From Burkholderiales bacterium (GTDB lineage Bacteria > Pseudomonadota > Gammaproteobacteria > Burkholderiales > Burkholderiaceae_C), in contig JAKFVA010000024.1 in the NCBI GenBank assembly GCA_021732385.1, positions 37,501 to 73,298 of the forward strand: 35,798 nt of DNA. Direction: 5' to 3'. A program made the translations under genes and the position numbers. Shown here piece after piece: positions 8,719 to 16,482 of this stretch. The notes beneath the pieces were generated by a model. That model did not search any database. It had not been told where the DNA came from and saw only the letters and a list, made by a program, of their open reading frames with translations. Position 1 is the stretch's first letter. The number at the start of each line of letters is the position of its first letter.

Positions 8719-8749
8719 CAGCCAAACGGCGGTTGCCGCCGTTTGGCTG
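8719..8749. repeat. Perfect 14-bp inverted repeat with 3-base loop
   Basis: CAGCCAAACGGCGG and its exact reverse complement are separated by TTG. The stem is long and GC-rich, so the RNA would fold stably from either strand. No T-run follows on either side, so it is not a classical intrinsic terminator. It could be a Rho-independent-like or mRNA-stabilising hairpin after eptA, or an operator. Confidence 0.7.
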
Positions 8750-8844
8750 ATGGTACGCAAGATCGCATTTGGCGCGCACACCGCTGGCGCACGCGGTCCA
8801 GGTCAGGCCAAACTAGCGCTGAGCAGCCGTCGTCCTACACGCAA

Positions 8845-8885
8845 AGCGGTATAGCGCGCACAGCCGTTGAGCGGTGTAGCGCGCA
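8845..8885 (+). repeat. Two 16-base direct repeats, 25-base period
   Basis: AGCGGTATAGCGCGCA (8845-8860) and AGCGGTGTAGCGCGCA (8870-8885) differ by one base. They lie 39 bases before the start of the secreted-protein gene at 8924, so they may be activator or repressor sites for it, or a small duplication. Confidence 0.6.
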
Positions 8886-8923
8886 AGCTTGAGAACTCCC
8901 TCTTTTGCATACAGGAGTTCCCC

Positions 8924-9325
8924 ATGAACATGCCCCGTTTTATTTATCGTGTAGCAGCCATTTCAGCCATCACTTCTTTCTTGGCCATGGCGGGCATGTC
9001 CGCCGCACTGGCCCAAAACCGAAGCGTTGGCTCGGAAGCCCAGCAGCGCTACAAGGAGGAGCGCGCTTTTTGCATGAGTGGCCAGTCTCATCAAGACCGC
9101 GCCACTTGCCTGACTGAAGCCAACAACGCCTACGCCGACGCCCGCCGCGGCAGGCTGACCTCCACTGGCAGTACCGATTACCAGGCCAATGCGCTGGCAC
9201 GCTGCCAAGCACAGCCACCGACCGAGCGCCAAGATTGCATCCAACTGATTCAAGGCAATAGCTCAGCTACAGGTAGCGTCAAAGGTGGTGGTGTGATTCG
9301 CGAGATTGAGCTTCCAGTGAGATAG
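8924..9325 (+). CDS. Secreted four-cysteine protein of unknown function
   Basis: The start at 8924 is set by the Shine-Dalgarno CAGGAG nine bases upstream; the first 30 residues form a Sec signal ending AALA before QNRSVG. The mature part, about 103 residues, has two cysteine pairs with similar spacing: C-x11-C (ERAFCMSGQ to RATCLTEA) and C-x10-C (LARCQAQPP to RQDCIQLI). This suggests a small periplasmic protein with two helical hairpins each held by a disulfide. I recall similar uncharacterised proteins in Burkholderiales, but no function is known to me. It is followed 35 bases later by another unknown gene. The signal and cysteine pattern are seen; the fold is inferred. Confidence 0.82.
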   Translation: MNMPRFIYRVAAISAITSFLAMAGMSAALAQNRSVGSEAQQRYKEERAFCMSGQSHQDRATCLTEANNAYADARRGRLTSTGSTDYQANALARCQAQPPTERQDCIQLIQGNSSATGSVKGGGVIREIELPVR

Positions 9326-9360
9326 CTTACGCACTTTTTTTGCGCACGAAGGCCAATACC

Positions 9361-9777
9361 ATGACCCCATTTGAGCTCACGCCGGACATGCTGACACTGG
9401 GCGGCGTTTTCTACCCCAAGGGCTATGCCTTCATACTGTTTGCAAGGCTGGAAGACGCTGAACAGGTGGCACACGAAATTGACTGCGTGATTGACAGCAA
9501 CTCCGATGACAGCGGTACCGTGTCGCTGCTGGGCGCCGAAACCATTCTGCGAGATATTGGCAAGGTCAACGGTGAGTCCGATGTAGTGCTGCCGTCCGTT
9601 GGCACTGAAGGTGCCACAGTGCAAAAGTATGTATCGCTGGCCAGGCAGGGGCACTGCGCACTGCTGATTCACATGGGCAACAGTGAAAAGGCTGAACGCG
9701 TGATGCAAGCCGTACACAAGGTGCCTTTTGCATATGGTCAGCGCTACCACTTACTGGCCATTGAGGATTTGGTTTGA
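9361..9777 (+). CDS. Conserved-looking cytosolic protein of unknown function
   Basis: A 138-residue protein starting MTPFELTPDMLTLGGVFYPK, from the ATG at 9361; an in-frame TTG at 9340 is less likely. There is no signal peptide or membrane segment. The alternation of beta-like and helical stretches (GYAFILFARLEDAEQVAHEI, CALLIHMGN, RYHLLAIEDLV) suggests a small alpha/beta protein with a ferredoxin-like or PII-like shape. I do not recognise the family and assign no role. It follows the secreted protein on the same strand and ends 111 bases before the PaiB-like gene, so the three may share transcription. Confidence 0.75.
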   Translation: MTPFELTPDMLTLGGVFYPKGYAFILFARLEDAEQVAHEIDCVIDSNSDDSGTVSLLGAETILRDIGKVNGESDVVLPSVGTEGATVQKYVSLARQGHCALLIHMGNSEKAERVMQAVHKVPFAYGQRYHLLAIEDLV

Positions 9778-9888
9778 AGCACTGTTGACAGCTTCTAAAA
9801 GACGCCTCATCGCCAGCTTCATATTGACACGTGTGCCAGCGCCATATTCTGGTTGCACAATTGCACTGAATTGCTTACGCTTTGGGCG

Positions 9889-10548
9889 ATGTATGTTCCC
9901 CAACACCACGACGAATCAGATGCTGGCGTTTTGCGTGCGTTAATTCAAGCGCATCCACTGGGCACTTGGGTCACGCAAAGCGATGGCGAACTGCTCGCCA
10001 ACCCTATCCCGTTTCTGTTTGATCCGAATCGCGGTGCGCACGGTACCTTAGCCGGTCATGTGGCGCGGGCCAACCCGGTGTGGCATTCGTTTTCAAAAAC
10101 AATTAGCTCACTGGTGATATTTCAGGGCGCACAAAGCTACATTACGCCCTCGTGGTATCCCAGTAAACACCTACACGGCAAAGCTGTGCCAACCTGGAAC
10201 TACGCCGTGGTGCAGGCCCATGGTTTGCCCCGTGCCATCGAAGACCGCGACTGGCTGTTGCATCACGTCACTCAACTGACTGACACCCACGAAGCCGGGC
10301 AGGCACTGCCGTGGAAAGTAACCGATGCCCCGCCAGACTACATCGACCGTATGCTGCAAGCGATTGTCGGTATAGAAATTCCACTGACCCGACTGGTCGG
10401 CAAATGGAAAGTCAGTCAAAACCGCCCCCAGTCCGACAAGCTGGGCGTGGTGGCCGGTTTGCTGGCGCGTGAAGACAGCACTGCCACAGCCATGGCAGGT
10501 CTCGTGCAGCGCTATGCCGAACAAACCACGCCTGGCAGCACCGGCTAG
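9889..10548 (+). CDS. PaiB-type FMN-binding negative transcriptional regulator
   Basis: The start at 9889 gives 219 residues beginning MYVPQHH, the usual PaiB opening; an upstream in-frame ATG at 9853 adds 12 atypical residues. Family segments seen are LIQAHPLGTWVT, NPIPFLFD, GTLAGHVARANPVWHSF, VIFQGAQSYITPSWYPSK, KAVPTWNYAVVQAHG, and the C-terminal KWKVSQNRPQSDKLGVVAGL. Members fold as an FMN-binding split barrel; Bacillus PaiB was named as a repressor of sporulation and protease genes, but a flavin-dependent enzymatic role is equally possible. The stop is only 6 bases from the end of the convergent cyanase gene. Confidence 0.88.
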   Translation: MYVPQHHDESDAGVLRALIQAHPLGTWVTQSDGELLANPIPFLFDPNRGAHGTLAGHVARANPVWHSFSKTISSLVIFQGAQSYITPSWYPSKHLHGKAVPTWNYAVVQAHGLPRAIEDRDWLLHHVTQLTDTHEAGQALPWKVTDAPPDYIDRMLQAIVGIEIPLTRLVGKWKVSQNRPQSDKLGVVAGLLAREDSTATAMAGLVQRYAEQTTPGSTG

Positions 10549-10554
10549 CCCGGT

Positions 10555-10998
10555 TTAGTAGGTCTTGTACGGCAAGAACTTGCCTGACAGCACCACATTC
10601 ACGCGGTCGCCCTTGGGGTCGGGTTGGCGCTTGATATCCATCGAAAAATCAATTGCGCTCATGATGCCGTCACCGAACTCTTCATGGATGAGTTCTTTGA
10701 TGGTGGTGCCGTAGACGCTGACAATTTCATACCAGCGATAGATCAGCGGGTCGGTCGGCACGGGCGTGGGGAGCGAGCCTTTGTAGGGCACGACTTGCAG
10801 CCACTTTTGCTCATCGGGTGTCAGGCCAAAAATCTTGCCCAGGGTCTTGGCTTGCGCTGCGGTGGCGGTCATCTGGCCCAAGCACAAGGCGGTCGTCCAT
10901 TCTTTGGACTCGCCAACTTTCTTGGCAACGTCGGCCCATTGGATGCCTTTACTGACTTTGGTGGTGATGATTTTTTCTGTGACTTCCAGGCGGTTCAT
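10555..10998 (-). CDS. cynS: Cyanase (cyanate hydratase)
   Basis: A 147-residue protein that matches cyanase end to end: an N-terminal helical domain and the C-terminal catalytic domain LIYRWYEIVSVYG ... FGDGIMSAIDFSMD. The three catalytic residues of E. coli cyanase (R96, E99, S122) fall here at R88, E91 and S114 with a constant offset of eight. The enzyme is a decamer that turns cyanate plus bicarbonate into carbamate and CO2; carbamate then releases ammonia. A strong GAGGAGA Shine-Dalgarno lies before the ATG at 10998. It is the last gene of an operon with a cynABD-type transporter, 47 bases after the ATPase gene. No carbonic anhydrase (cynT) is seen in the window. Confidence 0.97.
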   Translation of the reverse strand: MNRLEVTEKIITTKVSKGIQWADVAKKVGESKEWTTALCLGQMTATAAQAKTLGKIFGLTPDEQKWLQVVPYKGSLPTPVPTDPLIYRWYEIVSVYGTTIKELIHEEFGDGIMSAIDFSMDIKRQPDPKGDRVNVVLSGKFLPYKTY

Positions 10999-11045
10999 GT
11001 GTGTCTCCTCTTGAGGGGTGTAGTTGCGTTGGGGTGAATGGGAAA

Positions 11046-11861
11046 TTAGTGCGCGGCACCAGCTGCGCTGCCAGCCTTGGCGCGAGACACCAAGAAATCA
11101 ACAACGTGGTTGCGCATTTCATAGTAGCCAGGCAGGTGGTGCAGTCCGGCACGGGTACGCTCGCGCGGCAGCTCGTTGATCACCACTTCGGCAATGCCGC
11201 CAGGTGTGTAGCCATTGGCATTCTCGGCGCCATTGCTCATGAGCAAGATGCGGTCGGCCAGCAAGATAGCTTCATCGACATCATGCGTGATCATGAACAC
11301 GGTCTGGTGTGTGTCGCGCACGATAGTTTTCAGTTCATCCTGGATAGTGCCGCGCGTCAACGCATCCAACGCGCCAAAAGGCTCGTCTAGCAACAGCATT
11401 TTGGGTTGAATGGCAAAAGCCCGTGCAATGCCCACCCGCTGCTTCATGCCACCCGAGAGTTGCGAGGGCTTTTTATCCAATGCTGGAGACAACCCCACCA
11501 TGCCCACATATTTTTCAACTTGCTCGGCCACCTGTTCTTTGCTCCAGTCGGGCCAGCGTGAATTGACGGCGAAGGCAATGTTTTTGCGCACGCTGAGCCA
11601 GGGCATCAACGCGTGGCTTTGAAACACCACGCCCCGCTCCAGGCTGGGGCCCACCACTTCACGGTTATCCATAAAGACATGGCCACTGGTGGCCACATCC
11701 AGACCAGCCAACACATTCAAGATAGTGGTTTTGCCGCAGCCCGAGTGGCCAATGATGCAGACAAATTCGCCTTTTTCCAAAGTGAAGGATACGTCAGCAA
11801 ATACCGGCTTGTCGGCCACAAAGGCTTTGCCAAGTTTTTCAATTTTCAGGAAACCGTCCAC
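11046..11861 (-). CDS. cynD: ABC transporter ATPase of the NrtD/CynD/SsuB type
   Basis: I choose GTG at 11861 as start, 20 bases after the permease stop with AAGAAAG upstream, which gives 271 residues; the frame has no ATG that fits better. The protein has Walker A IGHSGCGKTT (about residues 37-46), the Q-loop region VVFQSHALMPWLSV, signature LSGGMKQRVGIARA and Walker B MLLLDEPFGALDAL, then H-loop MITHDVDEAI. This is the nitrate/sulfonate/taurine class of importers. The sequence alone cannot separate nitrate, cyanate and bicarbonate transport, but the cyanase gene in the same operon favours cyanate. Confidence 0.93.
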   Translation of the reverse strand: MDGFLKIEKLGKAFVADKPVFADVSFTLEKGEFVCIIGHSGCGKTTILNVLAGLDVATSGHVFMDNREVVGPSLERGVVFQSHALMPWLSVRKNIAFAVNSRWPDWSKEQVAEQVEKYVGMVGLSPALDKKPSQLSGGMKQRVGIARAFAIQPKMLLLDEPFGALDALTRGTIQDELKTIVRDTHQTVFMITHDVDEAILLADRILLMSNGAENANGYTPGGIAEVVINELPRERTRAGLHHLPGYYEMRNHVVDFLVSRAKAGSAAGAAH

Positions 11862-11881
11862 GTTGTTTATCTTTCTTGGCC

Positions 11882-12760
11882 TTATTCGACGTAGGTGATG
11901 AATTGCTGGAAGCGTGCAAACGTCAAGTCCAGCAGCATGCCCACAATGCCAATCACACCGATGGCAAAAATCACGTTGGTGAGCGACAGATTGTTCCACT
12001 CGTTCCAGACAAAGTAGCCAATGCCAGTGCCGCCCACCAGCATTTCAGCCGCCACAATCACCAGCCACGCAATTCCCATGCTGATTCGCATGCCCGTCAG
12101 AATGGTCGGGGCCGCGGCTGGCAAGATCACCAGAAAGGCCTTGCGCAGCGGGTTTACCTCCAGCGTGGCAGCCACATTGAGCCATTCACGCTTGACGGCT
12201 GACACACCAAACGCCGTGTTAATGAGCATCGGCCAGACCGAGCAGATAAAAATTACAAAAATACCACTGATGGATGAATCTTTAATCGTGTAGAGCGCCA
12301 GCGGCATCCAGGCCAGCGGGCTGATGGGCTTGAGCACCTGTATGAATGGGTCCAACGCCCGGCGCAGCAGCGGGCTCATGCCAATTACAAAGCCCAGCGG
12401 AATCGCCACCAGCGCCGCCAGGAAAAAGCCGAGGCCTACGCGCGCCAGCGAATGGCCCAGTTGAATCAAAATGCCTTTGTCGTTGGGTCCGTTGTCATAG
12501 ACCGGGTTGGTCACATGGCCCCAAATGGTTTTTCCCATTTGCCCCAAAGTAGGAAAGCCCGTGGTTTTGCCGCCCGTGTTGGCACCCGCCGAATCTTTGC
12601 CCAACAGCTTGTTGTATTCAATTTGCTCTGCAGTCAGGCTCGCAGCGGGCGGCGCAGCCGTTGTCGCAGGCGACAAGGTGGCGGCATACCAAATCGCCAG
12701 CACAGAAAAGAATATCAACGCGGACAGCACCGCCGCCCTGAAGTTCAAGGTTTTCCACAT
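11882..12760 (-). CDS. cynB: ABC transporter permease of the NrtB/CynB type
   Basis: A 292-residue inner-membrane protein starting MWKTLNFRAAVLSALIFF, with AGGAT before the ATG at 12760; an in-frame start at 12802 is less likely. One transmembrane helix near the N-terminus is followed by a long loop (about residues 35-95) and then the five- or six-helix core. The EAA loop that contacts the ATPase is seen as LEVNPLRKAFLVILPAAAPT. The extended first loop is typical of NrtB-like permeases, as opposed to shorter SsuC proteins. It lies between the binding-protein gene (70-base gap) and the ATPase gene, in the order cynABDS. Confidence 0.92.
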   Translation of the reverse strand: MWKTLNFRAAVLSALIFFSVLAIWYAATLSPATTAAPPAASLTAEQIEYNKLLGKDSAGANTGGKTTGFPTLGQMGKTIWGHVTNPVYDNGPNDKGILIQLGHSLARVGLGFFLAALVAIPLGFVIGMSPLLRRALDPFIQVLKPISPLAWMPLALYTIKDSSISGIFVIFICSVWPMLINTAFGVSAVKREWLNVAATLEVNPLRKAFLVILPAAAPTILTGMRISMGIAWLVIVAAEMLVGGTGIGYFVWNEWNNLSLTNVIFAIGVIGIVGMLLDLTFARFQQFITYVE

Positions 12761-12830
12761 GGTTAATCCTGTTGTCTCAGTGGGTTGCCAAACCTGTATC
12801 AAACCCGCCCAGTCAGGGCGGGGGCAAGGC

Positions 12831-14219
12831 TTAGGCGGCTATCTTGTTGATGGCAAAGCTTTTGACATACTCATCCGGCTTGGCCGGATCAAATTCCTTG
12901 CCCATGATTTTGTATTTCTTGTAGGCACCTTCAGGCGGTGCAAAGCCAGCAATCTTCATCTGCTTTTTCGCGTCGGTCAGCAAGAACACCTTTTCGGCAA
13001 TCTGCTTGTAATTCACATCGCCCTTGATGTAGCCCCAGCGCTTCATCTGCGTGAGCATCCACACCGCCATGCTCTGCCATGGGACTGGGTCAAAGTTAGC
13101 GCGGTTTGGCACATTGCGGACATTGCCCAAGCCGTCGGCAAACTTGCCGGTCAGCACTTGTGCAATCACTGATTCGGGCTGGTTGAGGTACTGCGTGGGC
13201 GCAATTACCTTGGCAATCAGTTCGCGGTCCCTTTCACCGCTGGCGATGAACGAGGCACCCAGAATCGAGCGGTACAGCGCGGCAAAGGTGTTGGGGTTTT
13301 GTTTGATGAAGTCGTCCGACACGCCAAATGCGCAGCAGGGGTGGCCGTCCCAGATTTCCTTGGACAGAATGTGGATGAAGCCCACCTCGTCGTACACCGC
13401 GCGCTGGTTGAATGGATCGGGGCCAAGGAAGCCGTCGATATTGCCAGCGCGCAAATTGGCAACCATCTCGGGCGGTGGTGTCACGCGAATTTGCACATCA
13501 GTGTCGGGATTGATGCCGTTCTCCGCCAGGTAATAGCGCAGCAAAAAGTTGTGCATGCTGTATTCAAACGGCACGGCAAACTTGAAGCCCTTCCAGCCTT
13601 TGGGATCGCGGTTGTTCTTGTGCTTGTTGGCCAGCGTAATGGCCTGGCCGTTGGTGTTCTGGATGCTGGCCACATTCATGGCAATCGGGTTGGAGCCAAC
13701 GCCCATGCTCATGGCAATCGGCATGGGCGACAAAAAGTGGCTGGCGTCATGCTCCTTGTTGATCATCTTGTCGCGGATCAAGGCCCAGCCAGCCGTCTTG
13801 TTAAGTTGTACCGAGAGGCCCTCTTTTTTATACAGGCCCAGCGGGTCGGCCATGATCAGCGGCGCAGCGCAGGTAATGGCAATAAAGCCGAGCTTGAGGT
13901 CTTTTTTCTCCAGAGAGCCACGGTCTTGCGCCATGGCTTGCATGGTGCCAATGGGCAGCAGCGAGGCAATGGCAGCGCGTGCGGTGTTGGCACCCACGGC
14001 GCGCAAAAAATTCCGGCGCACTTCGTCCACCGGGAACAGCGCCTTGATGAGGGCCGCTTCCATGAAGTTGTTGCCCATGTCTTCTTGCGTCATGGCAGCC
14101 TGGCCATGCGCTTGCGGCGCGTGGTCTTCGCCGCAGCCGCAGCGCAGCATCAGCGGGCGGGCGGCATCATAGGGATCGTGCACCGGAGCGGCAGGTGTAA
14201 CAGCAGGCAGTTTGGACAT
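12831..14219 (-). CDS. cynA: Tat-exported NrtA/CmpA/CynA-type substrate-binding protein
   Basis: A 462-residue protein whose region from about residue 100 matches NrtA/CmpA-type periplasmic binding proteins (KKDLKLGFIAITCAAPLIMA, LNKTAGWALIRDKM, FAVPFEYSMHNFLLRYYLAE, IWDGHPCCAFGVSDD). A twin-arginine signal, RRNFLRAVG with a following hydrophobic stretch, begins only at residue 68. Before it is a hydrophilic leader with a Cys-Gly-Cys-Gly-Glu-Asp-His motif (C27, C29). I recall similar leaders on betaproteobacterial relatives. The ligand is probably cyanate, judged from the cyanase gene in the operon; nitrate or bicarbonate remain possible. A clear AGAGGTG ribosome site precedes the ATG. Confidence 0.92.
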   Translation of the reverse strand: MSKLPAVTPAAPVHDPYDAARPLMLRCGCGEDHAPQAHGQAAMTQEDMGNNFMEAALIKALFPVDEVRRNFLRAVGANTARAAIASLLPIGTMQAMAQDRGSLEKKDLKLGFIAITCAAPLIMADPLGLYKKEGLSVQLNKTAGWALIRDKMINKEHDASHFLSPMPIAMSMGVGSNPIAMNVASIQNTNGQAITLANKHKNNRDPKGWKGFKFAVPFEYSMHNFLLRYYLAENGINPDTDVQIRVTPPPEMVANLRAGNIDGFLGPDPFNQRAVYDEVGFIHILSKEIWDGHPCCAFGVSDDFIKQNPNTFAALYRSILGASFIASGERDRELIAKVIAPTQYLNQPESVIAQVLTGKFADGLGNVRNVPNRANFDPVPWQSMAVWMLTQMKRWGYIKGDVNYKQIAEKVFLLTDAKKQMKIAGFAPPEGAYKKYKIMGKEFDPAKPDEYVKSFAINKIAA

Positions 14220-14221
14220 GG

Positions 14222-14252
14222 AGCACCTCTAATGGAGTTGGTGCTACCTCTA
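14222..14252. promoter_or_regulatory. Paired repeats in the cynA leader
   Basis: ACCTCTA occurs at 14225-14231 and 14246-14252, exactly 21 bases (two helical turns) apart. An inverted pair AGCACC (14222-14227) / GGTGCT (14240-14245) is interleaved. The inner copy doubles as the cynA Shine-Dalgarno on the minus strand; the outer one resembles a NarL heptamer (TACCTCT). They may bind the adjacent NarL-type regulator or form a leader hairpin that masks the ribosome site. Confidence 0.35.
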
Positions 14253-14374
14253 TGCAAGTGCTGGGCCTGATTGCATTCGCGCGCAACCGGCCAGCACAAA
14301 TTGTGGACATTGCAACGGCAAGCTGTAGTGGTGGCCCTACAAAAACCGGCTCGCCAAGCCATTTTGCAAACCCA

Positions 14375-15034
14375 TTAATGCGAATTGGCGTACTGCTGGG
14401 CATACAAAGCCAGCTCCACATCGTTCTTGGTGCCTGTTTTTTCCAGAATGCGGGCACGGTAGGTACTCACGGTGTTGGCTGCAATTTTCAGCTGCGCACC
14501 AATTTCGCTCACGCTCAGGCCTTGGGTCAGCAGCCGAAACACTTGGTGCTCGCGGTGTGACAGCGCTTCCGGCCCGGCTTTGCCACCCTGTTTACCGCTT
14601 ACAGCGCTGGCCAGCGCCTCGCCTGTGCTTGGCGTTACAAACACGCCGCCCGCTGCTACCTTGCGTACGGCGGCCAGCATGTCATCGGGGTCGGCGCTTT
14701 TGTTCAGGTAGCCCGCTGCGCCCAGCTTGAGGCAGCGCACGGCATACTGCTTTTCGGGGTAGGTGGAGAGCATCAGCACGGGCAAGCGGGGATAGTGTTG
14801 CTTGAGGTACTGCAACACATCCAAGCCATCGCGCTCGGGCAGGGCAATGTCAAGCAGCACGACATCCAGGCCGCCTGACGCGGTGCTATCGCCCTGCAAT
14901 TGCGCCACTTGCATCAACGCCTCGGGCCCGCTCGCCGCCTCAGCGACCACTTGCATGTCAGTGGCATCCGCCAGTATCTGCTTGAGGCCCTCACGCACGA
15001 TGCGGTGGTCGTCACAAATCAAAATGCGGATCAT
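14375..15034 (-). CDS. NarL/FixJ-family response regulator
   Basis: A 219-residue two-domain regulator. The receiver has D8/D9 in ILICDDHRIVREGL, phosphoacceptor D62 in VVLLDIALPERDGLDVL and the conserved lysine in AAGYLNKSADPDDML. A LuxR-type helix-turn-helix follows: LSHREHQVFRLLTQGLSVSE and IAANTVSTYRARILEKTG. Its start overlaps the stop of the kinase gene by four bases (ATGA). It ends 155 bases before the cynA start on the same strand, so it either shares a transcript with cynABDS or acts on the promoter in that gap. Regulation of cyanate uptake is inferred from position. Confidence 0.93.
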   Translation of the reverse strand: MIRILICDDHRIVREGLKQILADATDMQVVAEAASGPEALMQVAQLQGDSTASGGLDVVLLDIALPERDGLDVLQYLKQHYPRLPVLMLSTYPEKQYAVRCLKLGAAGYLNKSADPDDMLAAVRKVAAGGVFVTPSTGEALASAVSGKQGGKAGPEALSHREHQVFRLLTQGLSVSEIGAQLKIAANTVSTYRARILEKTGTKNDVELALYAQQYANSH

Positions 15035-16269
15035 GCAACACTGCCGGGTTTGTCCAGCGCCTTAGCCGTCAGTTCTGCCAGCGGTAGATACAAAGCAAAG
15101 GTAGCGCCCTGACCGGGTGCGCTGGTGATATGAATGTCGCCGCCAAAATGCCGGGCACGCTCGCGCATACCCATCACGCCATACGCCGTGCGTGCCTCCA
15201 GCGCGTCGGCGCGGGCGCCCACGCCGTTGTCGCGCACTGCCAGTTCAATGCGTCGGCTGTCGGCGGTAATGCGCACGCCAATCGCACTGGCCTGGGCATG
15301 TCGCCCGACATTGCTGAGCATTTCCTGAAAAATCCGGAACACCGCCATGGCCAGTGGCTCGGGCAATGCCACGCTGTCGTCAACCTGCATGGTCCAGTCG
15401 CAATGCAGTTCGGCGCTTTGCGCAAATTCCTGGGCCTGCCACTCCAGCGCAGCCCACAGACCCTGGTGATCCAGAATGCTGGGGCGCAGGTCGGTAATGA
15501 TGCGGCCCACGTTGTCCACGGCGGTCTCAATCAGGTGGCTCATGTTCTGGCATTTGCCCTGCATGGGATTGGGCAGCGGCAAGTCCAGTTCACCCAAGCG
15601 CTTGCCCAGCCAGTTCACATCCATCTTCAGCGCTACCAGCAAGCTGCCCAGTTCGTCATGCACCTCGCGGGCAATGCGGGTGCGCTCGTCTTCCCGCACG
15701 GCGTGGGTGTACGCAGATAACTCGCGCAACTGGGCCAGCGCGGCTTGCAATTCTTGTGTGCGCTCACTGACACGCAGTTCCAGCTGGTCTTTGGCCTGCT
15801 GCAGCGCGTCAGCCGTGCGCCTGCGCTCGGTAATGTCGACAAAGGTAATGACAGCGCCGCGCACCTGTCCGCCGTCCAAAATCGGGTAGCTGGAATACTC
15901 CACCGGGAAAGCCGTACCGTCTTGCCGCCAGAACACTTCGGCGTCGATGCGGCAGGGCAAGCCTTGGCGAAAGGCTTTAAAAATGGGGCAGTCCACCTCC
16001 GGGTAGTGCGCACCACCGCTGTGTGAATGGTGGGCCAGCTCGTGCATATTGCAGCCCAACGCTTGGCTGGGCTTCCAGCCAAGCAGTTGGGCGGCGGCGC
16101 GGTTGATGAACATGCAGCGGCCGTCCAGGTCAATGCCAAAGATGCCCTCGCCGGTGGATTCGAGCAACAAACCGAGCTGGTGCTGCCACAGCGGGTCTGC
16201 TCCCGCATTGCCTGCCGCCACCACTAAAGGCAATGGACTGGCAGCTAGCGAGATGGAGTCAGCGGACAT
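15031..16269 (-). CDS. PAS-domain histidine kinase, NarX-type HisKA_3
   Basis: Starting at the ATG at 16269 (a TTG at 16275 is also in frame), this is a 412-residue kinase with no transmembrane helix, so a soluble sensor. A PAS/PAC domain covers about residues 31-148 (LLESTGEGIFGIDLDGRCMF; AVITFVDITERRR) and includes a His/Cys-rich loop (HHSHSGGAHYPEVDCPIFK) that might hold a metal or sense redox state. A coiled coil follows, then the HisKA_3 box ERTRIAREVHDELG with H204, and an HATPase domain with LAVRDNGVGARADAL. It pairs with the overlapping NarL-type regulator. The signal is unknown; nitrogen status or cyanate/cyanide are candidates given the neighbours. Confidence 0.92.
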   Translation of the reverse strand: MSADSISLAASPLPLVVAAGNAGADPLWQHQLGLLLESTGEGIFGIDLDGRCMFINRAAAQLLGWKPSQALGCNMHELAHHSHSGGAHYPEVDCPIFKAFRQGLPCRIDAEVFWRQDGTAFPVEYSSYPILDGGQVRGAVITFVDITERRRTADALQQAKDQLELRVSERTQELQAALAQLRELSAYTHAVREDERTRIAREVHDELGSLLVALKMDVNWLGKRLGELDLPLPNPMQGKCQNMSHLIETAVDNVGRIITDLRPSILDHQGLWAALEWQAQEFAQSAELHCDWTMQVDDSVALPEPLAMAVFRIFQEMLSNVGRHAQASAIGVRITADSRRIELAVRDNGVGARADALEARTAYGVMGMRERARHFGGDIHITSAPGQGATFALYLPLAELTAKALDKPGSVA

Positions 16270-16329
16270 GCGCAAATGGTAGCAAGAGACGCTCTGAAAT
16301 AGTGCGCACCTTTCTGGTGCGGATTAGTG

Positions 16330-16380
16330 GCTTTTTTGCTATTAAAAGTAGAGTAAATAGATATAGCAGTACCCGCTCGC
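16330..16380. repeat. Dispersed intergenic repeat, copy 1
   Basis: The AT-rich stretch contains TTTTTTGCTATTAAAAGTAG and ends AGCAGTACCCGC. It resembles the copy at 26021-26060, and shorter related pieces occur at 25859 and 31507. Such TTTTTGCTATTAAA elements are a common extragenic repeat in Comamonadaceae from memory. The 213-base gap 16270-16482 holds nothing else I can name apart from presumed kinase promoter sequence. Confidence 0.5.
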
Positions 16381-16482
16381 CAATGCTGAGTAAAACGCTT
16401 TTTTTGGCATCTAAAAATGGCCTAGTTTTTCTAATTTTGACCATTTCAGGCTTGCCAAGCAGTTTTGCGCCCTGTGGCGCGC

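Larger units (their letters stand above)
8449..8923. other. 475-base intergenic stretch with decayed and repeated sequence
   Basis: No intact gene is visible here on either strand. The stretch holds a frameshifted mini-lipoprotein relic (8612-8688), a perfect 14-bp hairpin (8719-8749) and two copies of a 16-base element 25 bases apart (8845-8885). A related piece, GAGCGGTGTATTTTGGCGCG, also begins right at the eptA stop (8447-8466). The combination looks like gene remnants plus regulatory or structured RNA sequence for the downstream secreted-protein gene. Confidence 0.6.

Noticed and set aside
9824-9850. TTGACA/TATTCT promoter before the PaiB-like gene
   Set aside because: The 15-base spacer is too short for a convincing sigma-70 promoter.
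11862-11999. Longer N-terminus for the CynD-type ATPase
   Set aside because: It would overlap the permease gene by over 100 bases and lacks similarity to ATPases; GTG at 11861 is preferred.
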